64,000 bases of DNA from a virus, in the IMG/VR virus record IMGVR_UViG_3300042340_000394, positions 23,612 to 87,611 of that record; one strand, 5' to 3'. A program made the position numbers and the translations under genes. Positions 56,093 to 62,440 of the stretch are shown piece by piece. The notes beneath the pieces are model-generated. The model saw nothing but the letters and a program-made list of their open reading frames with translations. It had not been told where the DNA came from and did not search any database. Each line of letters starts with the position of its first letter. Position 1 is the stretch's first letter.

Positions 56093-56310
56093 TGCGTACG
56101 ACGGACCACGTTCTCTTCTACCTCGCGAGGCCGCTCTCGTCGGATCTTGAGCGGTGCACGGCGCACGTTGTCGAAGTGATTGACGCCGACACCTTGACGA
56201 TCGACGTGATGCGCCCCGGCGTGCTCGTCGAGCGATTCGTGGCGGTGACACGCTGCGACAACGACGCTCCCGTCGCGGGCTGCTGGTCGACCGAGGCTGG
56301 CGGCGTATGA
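56092..56310 (+). CDS. Small protein between the two fibres
   Basis: 72 residues: MRTTDHVLFYLARPLSSDLE, CTAHVVEVIDADTLTIDVMR, VLVERFVAVTRCDNDAPVAG. The VEVIDADTLTIDV stretch resembles the start of a nuclease-like or SH3-like barrel (VVDGDTL), but it is too short for a nuclease. It overlaps both fibre genes, so it is probably made with them, perhaps as an assembly partner. Confidence 0.55.
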   Translation: MRTTDHVLFYLARPLSSDLERCTAHVVEVIDADTLTIDVMRPGVLVERFVAVTRCDNDAPVAGCWSTEAGGV

Positions 56311-58262
56311 TTACCTGCGGCACGCAAATCATCGAGGGGTCGTACAACGGCGGCGTTGGCAGCACCGTCACGCTCACGGGCGACACGACGGGCTCGGGTA
56401 CGGGCACGATCGCCACGCAGACCAGCAACCTTACGATTGCATCGCAAGCGACGGGCGACCTTCTCGCGCGCGGCGCATCCGCGTGGCAGCGCCTTGCCAT
56501 CGGCGCGAGCGACTACGTGTTGACCGTCAAGTCGGGCGTGCCTGCGTGGTCTGCGGCGGTGGGCTTCGCGAACCCCATGACCACGGCTGGCGACCTTCTC
56601 GCGGGCGGAGCATTGGGCACGCCGACACGTTTCGCAATCGGCACGAACGGTCAAGTGCTCGGCGTCACGGGCGGCGCGCTCGCATGGACGACCGCGCTCA
56701 CCAACCCGATGAACAGCGTCGGCGACACGATCTACGGCGGTGCGAGTGGCGTAGCGACGCGCCTCGCCGCGGGCACCGCGGGCTACGTTCTCACCGCGGG
56801 CGGCGCTGGTGTCGCTCCCGCGTGGGCTGCGGCAGTCGGGTTCGCGAACCCGATGAACGCCGCGGGCGACCTCGTTCTCGGCGGCGTGAGCGGAGCGGCG
56901 GGGCGACTCGCAATCGGCGTGAACGGGCAAGTTCTCACCGTGGCCGGTGGCACCGCTGCGTGGGCAACGTTCGTGGCACTCGTCAACCCGATGACCACCG
57001 CTGGCGACACGATCTACGGCGGCACTCTCGGGGTGCCGACGCGACTCGCGGGCGGCTCCGAGGGGCAGTTTCTCAAGTACATTTCGGGCGCCCCGTCGTG
57101 GCAAACCGTCACGATTCAAGCGAACCCGATGACTACGCTCGGCGACGTCATCACGGGCGGCGTGAGCGGCGCGCAGCAACGGCTCGGGATCGGTTCTGCG
57201 GGGCAAGTGCTCACCGTGTCCGGTGGGGCGCCCTCGTGGGCGGCGCCTGCGTTCGTGAGCCCGATGACAACGGTCGGCGATCTGATCGTCGGCGGCGTAT
57301 CCGGTGCCGCTGGTAGGCTCGGCATCGGCACCGTCGGGCAAGTTCTCACCGTGTCGGGTGGTACGGCGACGTGGCAAACGTCGACCGCGCTCACGAACCC
57401 GATGACAACCGCGGGCGATATGCTCTACGCGAACGCTGGCGGTACGCCGCTGCGTCTCGGAGTGGGCACCGCGGGGCAAGTGTTGACCGTGAGCGGTGGC
57501 ATCCCCGCATGGGTGGCACCGTCTGGCGGCGTCGCGGGGTGGCTCAATCTCTACAACGCAACGGCGTTCTACATGGGCGGCGAGTCGGCGACGGGCTGGG
57601 CGGCGGCTGACTACGCCACCGCGAGCGCCGCCGCGGTGGTGCCCGCGTTCGGGCCGGGGCAGTCGATCGTCGTGTGCATCTATCCTAACGCCACGCCGAC
57701 CGGGCAAGAAATCATCGCTGCCCACAATGCGACGGCGGGCGTAAGAGGGTGGTATATCGCGGTCGGCAACAACGCTGGCGCTCGCAGGCAAGTGCGCCTC
57801 TATCTCGCGGGTCTGAACGCATCCGCGGAGGTCGCGCTCACTGGCAGCGATTTCACCGTGTCATCGGCCTACGTGATCGCGATCGTTGTCAAGGCCGACA
57901 AGTCGGTCCGCTACTCCGTCAGCGGCGGCGCGGTGCAGACGATCGCTGCTCTCGCTGGAACGTACACCGCGCCCACAAGCGCGGACACGTACGACATCGG
58001 TTCGACGCGCGCGTACTCGCCCACGTTCTACCCGCTCGTGTCGGCGCTCATCGGCGAAGTACGAACGTACTCCACCGAACTCTCTGACGCCGACCTCGTG
58101 GCCGCGTGCGCGGGCCGCACCACGGGCACGATTCCGTCCGTGGCGAGCGGTACGGTGAGCACCGATTTCTTGCCGTCGGATTTCTGCGGCGGTATTCGCG
58201 TGAAGGCGCAGGTTGGTGTAACGTGGCTTCTCAAGGGCGGGGCATCGCTCCGGCCGGTGTAA
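56307..58262 (+). CDS. Second tail fibre, 7 shaft repeats, LamG-like tip
   Basis: 651 residues from an ATG overlapping the previous stop. The start is nearly identical to that of the first fibre. Seven NPMTTAGD-type repeats lead to a different tip (about residues 410-640): AFYMGGESATGWAAADYATA, SIVVCIYPNATPTGQEIIAA, VRGWYIAVGNNAGARRQVRL, IGEVRTYSTELSDADLVAAC. That tip has the order of strands and the final ...EVR.Y...LSD.D... of LamG/concanavalin-type carbohydrate-binding domains. It may bind a different host glycan. Confidence 0.87.
   Translation: MITCGTQIIEGSYNGGVGSTVTLTGDTTGSGTGTIATQTSNLTIASQATGDLLARGASAWQRLAIGASDYVLTVKSGVPAWSAAVGFANPMTTAGDLLAGGALGTPTRFAIGTNGQVLGVTGGALAWTTALTNPMNSVGDTIYGGASGVATRLAAGTAGYVLTAGGAGVAPAWAAAVGFANPMNAAGDLVLGGVSGAAGRLAIGVNGQVLTVAGGTAAWATFVALVNPMTTAGDTIYGGTLGVPTRLAGGSEGQFLKYISGAPSWQTVTIQANPMTTLGDVITGGVSGAQQRLGIGSAGQVLTVSGGAPSWAAPAFVSPMTTVGDLIVGGVSGAAGRLGIGTVGQVLTVSGGTATWQTSTALTNPMTTAGDMLYANAGGTPLRLGVGTAGQVLTVSGGIPAWVAPSGGVAGWLNLYNATAFYMGGESATGWAAADYATASAAAVVPAFGPGQSIVVCIYPNATPTGQEIIAAHNATAGVRGWYIAVGNNAGARRQVRLYLAGLNASAEVALTGSDFTVSSAYVIAIVVKADKSVRYSVSGGAVQTIAALAGTYTAPTSADTYDIGSTRAYSPTFYPLVSALIGEVRTYSTELSDADLVAACAGRTTGTIPSVASGTVSTDFLPSDFCGGIRVKAQVGVTWLLKGGASLRPV
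56570..57520 (+). repeat. Coding repeats of fibre B shaft
   Basis: Seven in-frame NPM units. The unit pairs near 56702-56850 and 56988-57250 are close copies of those near 53308-53450 and 54528-54790 in fibre A, giving long stretches for homologous recombination between the two genes. Confidence 0.75.
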
Positions 58263-58270
58263 GAGGAAAA

Positions 58271-58525
58271 ATGAACGAGAATGACATCGCCGAAATGGCT
58301 GCGAAGGCAATGGTCGGCGTCGACTGCCATATCGCCTCTGCGATTGGACTTCCGCCTCCGACCGACTGGATGAGCCTGCCCGCGCAAACGCGCGACGAGT
58401 CGCTGCGTGCGTGCGCCGAGTACATTGCGAGCCCCGCGCGGGACGGCGAGACGATCGACGAACTGCGAGAGGACGTTCGGCGTGCCGTGGCGAGGTACAT
58501 CGGGGTATCGCTGCGCGATGTGTAG
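58271..58525 (+). CDS. Small hypothetical protein after the fibres
   Basis: 84 residues with a GAGGAAAA ribosome-binding site. Helical: NENDIAEMAAKAMVGVDCHI, DESLRACAEYIASPARDGET, ELREDVRRAVARYIGVSLRD. It could be a fibre chaperone by position, but there is no sequence support. Confidence 0.55.
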   Translation: MNENDIAEMAAKAMVGVDCHIASAIGLPPPTDWMSLPAQTRDESLRACAEYIASPARDGETIDELREDVRRAVARYIGVSLRDV

Positions 58526-58609
58526 TTTCCCCTTGCGCTGGCCCCCGCTGCGTGAGTAGGGTGCCCCCGGTGCGTCGCCACGTCGGCGACCACGCAAGGA
58601 GCCATCACG

Positions 58610-58723
58610 ATGTTCACCACGATCCTACTCTCCCTCGCGCTGGCCTTCGGATGGGGCACCGAGTCCCCCGCCTCGACCGCCGCCGTGGGCTGGGGCATCG
58701 AAGCCCCCGCCGCCTCGCGCTGA
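58610..58723 (+). CDS. Possible 37-residue secreted peptide
   Basis: A strong AAGGAG site lies 9 nt before the ATG. The product starts with a hydrophobic signal-like stretch (MFTTILLSLALAFGWG) and contains two copies of GWGxExPA (GWGTESPAS and GWGIEAPAA). It fills part of an otherwise empty gap. It may be a real small protein; length makes this uncertain. Confidence 0.4.
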   Translation: MFTTILLSLALAFGWGTESPASTAAVGWGIEAPAASR

Positions 58724-58750
58724 TCGCGCTCCCGAAATCGGCGGGCGGTC

Positions 58751-58780
58751 GTAAAGAAACCGCGACCGCCCGTCGTACTA
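58751..58780 (+). promoter_or_regulatory. CGTA-type promoter for the 58786 gene group
   Basis: GTAAAGAAA, 14 nt, CGTACTA, with CCCGAAATCGGCGGGCGG upstream. The ATG lies 5 nt after the last box; it heads overlapping genes to 60207. Confidence 0.6.
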
Positions 58781-58785
58781 GGGGC

Positions 58786-59235
58786 ATGAACCCCACCCGC
58801 TACGACGACGCGATCGGCCCCGATAGCTTCGGCGGCGACGAGTACGCTTCCGACGAACCCACGCCCGAACAGGACGCCGCCGCCGAAGCGATGCTCGCGC
58901 GCATCGAACTCTCGCACGCTCAGGCGCAGGAGCGCGAGGCGCTCGACAATCTCACCGAGGCGGCGCGCGCGATCCTCGCGGCGTTCCCGTGCGTCGAGAG
59001 CGTTACGATCGTGTGCGAACTGTGCGAGGTCGACGAAGATCGCGGCTCGCGGATGTACACCGCTGAGAAGGTGAACGTGGCGATCGCACCCGGCGCCGTG
59101 CTCGACTCTTCGGAGATCGAGTCACTCGCGAGCGACGCCGAGTCGCTCCGTGACGCCTCGCGTGGCCTCGCGTCGAGGGCGGGGCTCAACGACCGCGCGC
59201 TCACCGTCACGCGCGACGACGCGGTGGTGGCGTGA
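58786..59235 (+). CDS. Acidic hypothetical protein
   Basis: 149 residues. The start is acidic (MNPTRYDDAIGPDSFGGDEY), the middle helical (ARIELSHAQAQEREALDNLT), then a beta part with ESVTIVCELCEVDEDRGSRM. First gene of the 58786-60207 overlapping set. Unknown. Confidence 0.55.
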   Translation: MNPTRYDDAIGPDSFGGDEYASDEPTPEQDAAAEAMLARIELSHAQAQEREALDNLTEAARAILAAFPCVESVTIVCELCEVDEDRGSRMYTAEKVNVAIAPGAVLDSSEIESLASDAESLRDASRGLASRAGLNDRALTVTRDDAVVA

Positions 59236-59660
59236 GCGCCGCGGAGACACGCGCCGCCGACGCATGGAACGCGGCGCACCCCGTCGGCACCGTCGTTCGG
59301 TACTGGAACGGGCCGCGCGAGGGCGCTCCGACGGGCGAGGCGCCGACACGCGCGCCCGCCGCGGTGATGTCGGGCCACGTCTCCGTGTGGATCGTCGGCT
59401 GCGTCGGGAGCGTTTCGCTCTCGCACGTCGAGGTGAGCACCGCCGACGCCGAGACGCAGTACGTCGCCGCGCTCGCCGCGTTGTCCGTCGCGCGCACGAA
59501 CCGCCACGCTCACAAGTTGGGCCGCGGCGAAGCGATGCGCGAGGCGGCGCGGCTGTACGACGAGGAGACGGCGCGACTCGCGCGCATCGTCGATGCGAAG
59601 CAGGAGGTCGCCATGCTGGCGGCGGAGCGGTTGAAGGCGACGCAGGGAGGCGAGAAGTGA
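59232..59660 (+). CDS. Hypothetical protein with C-terminal coiled coil
   Basis: 142 residues from a GTG overlapping the previous stop. A small beta domain (VGTVVRYWNGPREGAPTGEA; SGHVSVWIVGCVGSVSLSHV) comes before a long helix (MREAARLYDEETARLARIVD). Unknown function. Confidence 0.55.
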   Translation: MSAAETRAADAWNAAHPVGTVVRYWNGPREGAPTGEAPTRAPAAVMSGHVSVWIVGCVGSVSLSHVEVSTADAETQYVAALAALSVARTNRHAHKLGRGEAMREAARLYDEETARLARIVDAKQEVAMLAAERLKATQGGEK

Positions 59661-59875
59661 GCACCGAGAAGGCAATGCCGTGCAGTGAGTTCCTGAACAC
59701 GACGCTGCACATGCTGCACGTTGCGGCGTGCAGCGCGCAGTCGAGCGCGCAGATGGTGTACGGTGCCCGCGCCGCCGTGCCGTTCACGCGCATCGCGCAG
59801 ATTCTTCAAGCGATGCAGAACGGCCAGTACGACGACGCCGCGGAGCAACTCCGCAAGTTCGCGGAGGGGAAGTGA
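59657..59875 (+). CDS. Small helical hypothetical protein
   Basis: 72 residues from a GTG overlap: MPCSEFLNTTLHMLHVAACS, AQSSAQMVYGARAAVPFTRI, then a Gln-rich helix. Unknown. Confidence 0.5.
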   Translation: MSTEKAMPCSEFLNTTLHMLHVAACSAQSSAQMVYGARAAVPFTRIAQILQAMQNGQYDDAAEQLRKFAEGK

Positions 59876-60207
59876 GGCGCACCGGGAGACACCCGAAGTG
59901 GATGCGCTTCTCGCTGGAGTTCCACCACGCGGGCGGCAACTGTTGGGTGCTGGAGCGCAGCGGCTACAACCGATACCGATTTAGCGGCGACGCCGAGCAC
60001 TTAGAGTATCGGTTCTACACTGGCGAGGATGCCTTTCGCGCGCTCGTGTACGGGCTGTTTCGACGCTACGTCGAGGTGCTCGACAACCGCGAGTACGTTG
60101 TGTTCGGGTACACGACGACGCCGTTGTGGCGGTTGTTCGACGGCGTGCGCCTCGTCGAGCATCGCGACGGGCGGGCGACGGAACTCATGCGGTACGTTCG
60201 GGCGTAG
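59872..60207 (+). CDS. Small hypothetical protein
   Basis: 111 residues from a GTG overlap. Aromatic-rich mixed domain: WMRFSLEFHHAGGNCWVLER, YRFSGDAEHLEYRFYTGEDA, REYVVFGYTTTPLWRLFDGV. Likely beta-rich. Unknown function. Confidence 0.55.
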   Translation: MRRTGRHPKWMRFSLEFHHAGGNCWVLERSGYNRYRFSGDAEHLEYRFYTGEDAFRALVYGLFRRYVEVLDNREYVVFGYTTTPLWRLFDGVRLVEHRDGRATELMRYVRA

Positions 60208-60239
60208 CCTCCCGCGAACGTTCCGTGTATCGTCGGCGC

Positions 60240-60851
60240 GTGAGCGCATCCACGCACGTATGGGTTCCCGACGCCGCTACCCGAGCAGCGGGCGAGCGGG
60301 CGCAAGTCCCGTATCGCTTCGCGGTCAACGTCCCGCCCGGTGAGCAATGGTCACCGACGCCCGCGCTCGTGGCGCTCAAAGAAGAAATCGTTCGCGCGTG
60401 GCCCGGTATTTCGTCGGGTGGGATGGTTCGTCCGTCCGATCGTCGGAACGGCGGTCACGACGCGCATTTGGAGGGCAACGCCATTGACGCGATGGTCGTC
60501 AACAACGCGAACCGCCCCGCGAACGGCGACGCGCTCGCGAATTTTCTCGTGCGCAACGCGGAGTACCTCGGCATCCAGTACGTTCTGTGGTCGATGTACG
60601 AGTGGTCCGCTTCGCGCAACGGCCCGCGGTGGGATCGGTACACCGGGAGCCAGGACCACCGCGATCACGTCCATTTTGAGCTTTCCCCGGATGCGAGAAC
60701 GTGGCCCGCCGACGTGATGCGTGCTCGCGTCCGCTCCGCCCTCGCGGCGTGGTCCGCTGCGCCCGAAGCGACGGGGAACACGGTGGCGTACGTCGTCGGT
60801 GGCGTCGCCCTCGCCGCAGCCCTCGCGGTGGTTTTCGGTTCGCGCCGGTAA
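60240..60851 (+). CDS. M15-like peptidase with C-terminal membrane helix
   Basis: 203 residues from a GTG following a TATCGT box. GGHDAHLEGNAIDAMVVNNA gives the H...D metal ligands of the D-Ala-D-Ala carboxypeptidase/endolysin (M15) type, and DRYTGSQDHRDHVHFELSP gives the closing H-x-H. The strand between them (GIQYVLWSMYEWSASRNGPR) fits the family. These enzymes cut the peptide part of peptidoglycan. A membrane helix near the end (AYVVGGVALAAALAVVFGSR) is unusual for an endolysin and could make it a signal-arrest-like or virion-bound enzyme. Confidence 0.7.
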   Translation: MSASTHVWVPDAATRAAGERAQVPYRFAVNVPPGEQWSPTPALVALKEEIVRAWPGISSGGMVRPSDRRNGGHDAHLEGNAIDAMVVNNANRPANGDALANFLVRNAEYLGIQYVLWSMYEWSASRNGPRWDRYTGSQDHRDHVHFELSPDARTWPADVMRARVRSALAAWSAAPEATGNTVAYVVGGVALAAALAVVFGSRR

Positions 60852-60877
60852 AGATTCTCGCGCCTCGCGTCGTAGAA
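60848..60877 (+). promoter_or_regulatory. CGTA-type promoter for the 60884 gene
   Basis: GTAAAGATT, 14 nt, CGTAGAA. The TAA in the first box is the stop codon of the M15 gene, as seen at 3787 and 4384. Confidence 0.55.
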
Positions 60878-60883
60878 TATGGC

Positions 60884-61081
60884 GTGAACGCCCTACGCCG
60901 CCGACTCCAGAAGCGACGCCGACGCGAGCCCGACGCGCCCACCGAGGAGGCGCAGCGGGCCGTCGTCGAGGCGAACCGGGCGCTCCGTCGCTACCTCCGT
61001 GCCGTGCGTTCGGACTCGCAGAACTGGCGCCTGCGCAGCGTGGCGAGGCTCCGCACGTACGGACTCGCGCCCGACGCGTGA
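60884..61081 (+). CDS. Small basic protein with RRRLQK leader
   Basis: 65 residues from a GTG. It starts MNALRRRLQKRRRREPD and goes on as a basic helix (EAQRAVVEANRALRRYLRAV). Fourth member of the RRRLQK leader set. Could bind nucleic acid. Confidence 0.55.
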   Translation: MNALRRRLQKRRRREPDAPTEEAQRAVVEANRALRRYLRAVRSDSQNWRLRSVARLRTYGLAPDA

Positions 61082-61112
61082 CACGCCGCCGCGACCCGTG
61101 TATCGTGACGCC

Positions 61113-61340
61113 GTGAACGCGAACGCTGCCCTCCTCTTCACGTACGCCCCTCGCACGATCCCCGCCGCTGGCGACCCCGTCCCGTGCCCGACGCGCGGCG
61201 TTCCGGGGATCGTCACCGTGCTCGGCATCGCCGCAGGGTTCGGTCTGGGGTACATCCTGTCTGGCGCCGACTCCGACAAGCGCGCCCGCGAGGCGTACGC
61301 GCAGGGCATCGCCCGCGCTCCGAGGCCGAGGATCGCGTGA
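61113..61340 (+). CDS. Small membrane protein
   Basis: 75 residues from a GTG after a TATCGT box. A Pro-rich start (APRTIPAAGDPVPCPTRGVP) is followed by one membrane helix (GIVTVLGIAAGFGLGYILSG) and a basic end. Its stop overlaps the next GTG by 4 nt. Confidence 0.55.
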   Translation: MNANAALLFTYAPRTIPAAGDPVPCPTRGVPGIVTVLGIAAGFGLGYILSGADSDKRAREAYAQGIARAPRPRIA

Positions 61341-62101
61341 AGCGTTCGCCCCGCAAACGTCGCCGCCCGTACACGCGCAACGGCGTCGAGAACATCGACG
61401 GCGTGTCGCCCGTCCTGTACCGCAGCGTGTCGCCCGACGAACTCGCGGACATTTTCGCGACGGGGCGCATCACGGGGCGCGGCAACACGTTTTCCGGCGA
61501 CGGGCGCGATATGGTGTTTTTCGGCGAGACCAGCGTCGAAGACGTGCTCTCGCAGGGCGAAGACACGCTGCGGGCGGTGAGCACGGACCCGAAGTACGAC
61601 GCCGCCCGCGCGATGCTCCGCGACCTCGATGCGCAGGAACGGGAGGCCCACACCGCGCTCAAGGCGCTGTACGACCGCCACGGCATCGACCCGCACGATT
61701 ACACCCCGTGGTCGCACCCGAAGGCCGTTCGCGACGCCGTGGAACGCCTCGAACGTGCGATCAAGAGCGCGTCGGCGGCGTACGACAAGATGCAGCGCCC
61801 GTGGTTGCGCAAGGTCGAAGCCGAGACGGCGAAGGTCCGCGAGCGCAACCGAAAACGTTACGGCGCCACGAGTTTCGTCGTCGAGTTGCACAACGTGGCC
61901 TACGGCGTACGTTTCACCGACGCGGACTCGTACCACCAGACGGCGGAGGTAGGATTCGACCGCCCCGATGGCCCGTACATCGGCAATCGTCTGAGCAAGA
62001 TCGCTCGCGTGTGGCCGGTGCTCGACGGGCGCAAGTTGCCCGCGCTCACCCCAGATGCCGCCGCGCGCATGGTGTTGAAGTACCGCAAGGCGCTGGCCTA
62101 G
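61337..62101 (+). CDS. Possible ADP-ribosyltransferase-like protein with RNG leader
   Basis: 254 residues from a GTG overlap. Leader MKRSPRKRRRPYTRNGVE. The body starts SPVLYRSVSPDELADIFATG followed by RITGRGNTFSGDGRDMVFFG, the look of the first part of a mono-ADP-ribosyltransferase fold (Y/LYR...EL..I...G.I....). A helical insertion of about 90 residues follows, then SFVVELHNVAYGVRFTDADS. The catalytic triad cannot be fixed by eye. With the 43662 product it suggests more than one NAD-dependent modifier. Confidence 0.5.
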   Translation: MKRSPRKRRRPYTRNGVENIDGVSPVLYRSVSPDELADIFATGRITGRGNTFSGDGRDMVFFGETSVEDVLSQGEDTLRAVSTDPKYDAARAMLRDLDAQEREAHTALKALYDRHGIDPHDYTPWSHPKAVRDAVERLERAIKSASAAYDKMQRPWLRKVEAETAKVRERNRKRYGATSFVVELHNVAYGVRFTDADSYHQTAEVGFDRPDGPYIGNRLSKIARVWPVLDGRKLPALTPDAAARMVLKYRKALA

Positions 62102-62104
62102 CGG

Positions 62105-62133
62105 TTGCCTCGCGCCGTCGCGGTGCGTACTAT
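62105..62133 (+). promoter_or_regulatory. Sigma70-like promoter for the 62141 gene
   Basis: TTGCCT at 62105 and TACTAT at 62128 with a 17-nt spacer. Confidence 0.45.
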
Positions 62134-62140
62134 CGCTCGC

Positions 62141-62362
62141 ATGAACCCGAAGCAACTCATGCGCACCGTCGATCGTGCCCGCAAGGCGATCCCCAACGCG
62201 ATCCGCGAGGTCGAACATCACGTCGCCACCGCCGAAACCGTGCTCGACGCGGGGCAGGTTTTCGTCGGCTCAATGCGTGACGCCGTCGAGCGCGCGAAGT
62301 CGGCGCTCGGGATGGTGCCGCCCGCACTTCTGAACCCGCCGAAGAAATCGACGCGCGGCTGA
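62141..62362 (+). CDS. Small helical protein with NPPKKS tail
   Basis: 73 residues: KQLMRTVDRARKAIPNAIRE, AETVLDAGQVFVGSMRDAVE, then PPALLNPPKKSTRG. The end is a basic tail after L-N-P, possibly a form of the same tail motif. Unknown function. Confidence 0.55.
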   Translation: MNPKQLMRTVDRARKAIPNAIREVEHHVATAETVLDAGQVFVGSMRDAVERAKSALGMVPPALLNPPKKSTRG

Positions 62363-62390
62363 GAAGAACAGCGTCGCCGCGACCGTACAA
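62361..62390 (+). promoter_or_regulatory. CGTA-type promoter upstream of the 62441 gene
   Basis: GAGAAGAAC, 14 nt, CGTACAA, with GAAATCGACGCGCGG upstream. The ATG is 50 nt away, farther than in other cases, and a sigma70-like promoter lies between, so the gene may have two promoters. Confidence 0.45.
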
Positions 62391-62403
62391 GCACGGTTGC
62401 ACG

Positions 62404-62433
62404 TTGACGTTTGCCAAATTCGCGGTGTATCGT
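62404..62433 (+). promoter_or_regulatory. Sigma70-like promoter for the 62441 gene
   Basis: TTGACG at 62404 and TATCGT at 62428 with an 18-nt spacer; the ATG follows 7 nt later. Confidence 0.45.
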
Positions 62434-62440
62434 CGCGCGT

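Noticed and set aside
56092-56310. Thermonuclease-like protein from VEVIDADTLTIDV
   Set aside because: The protein is too short and lacks the later catalytic Arg and Glu motifs.
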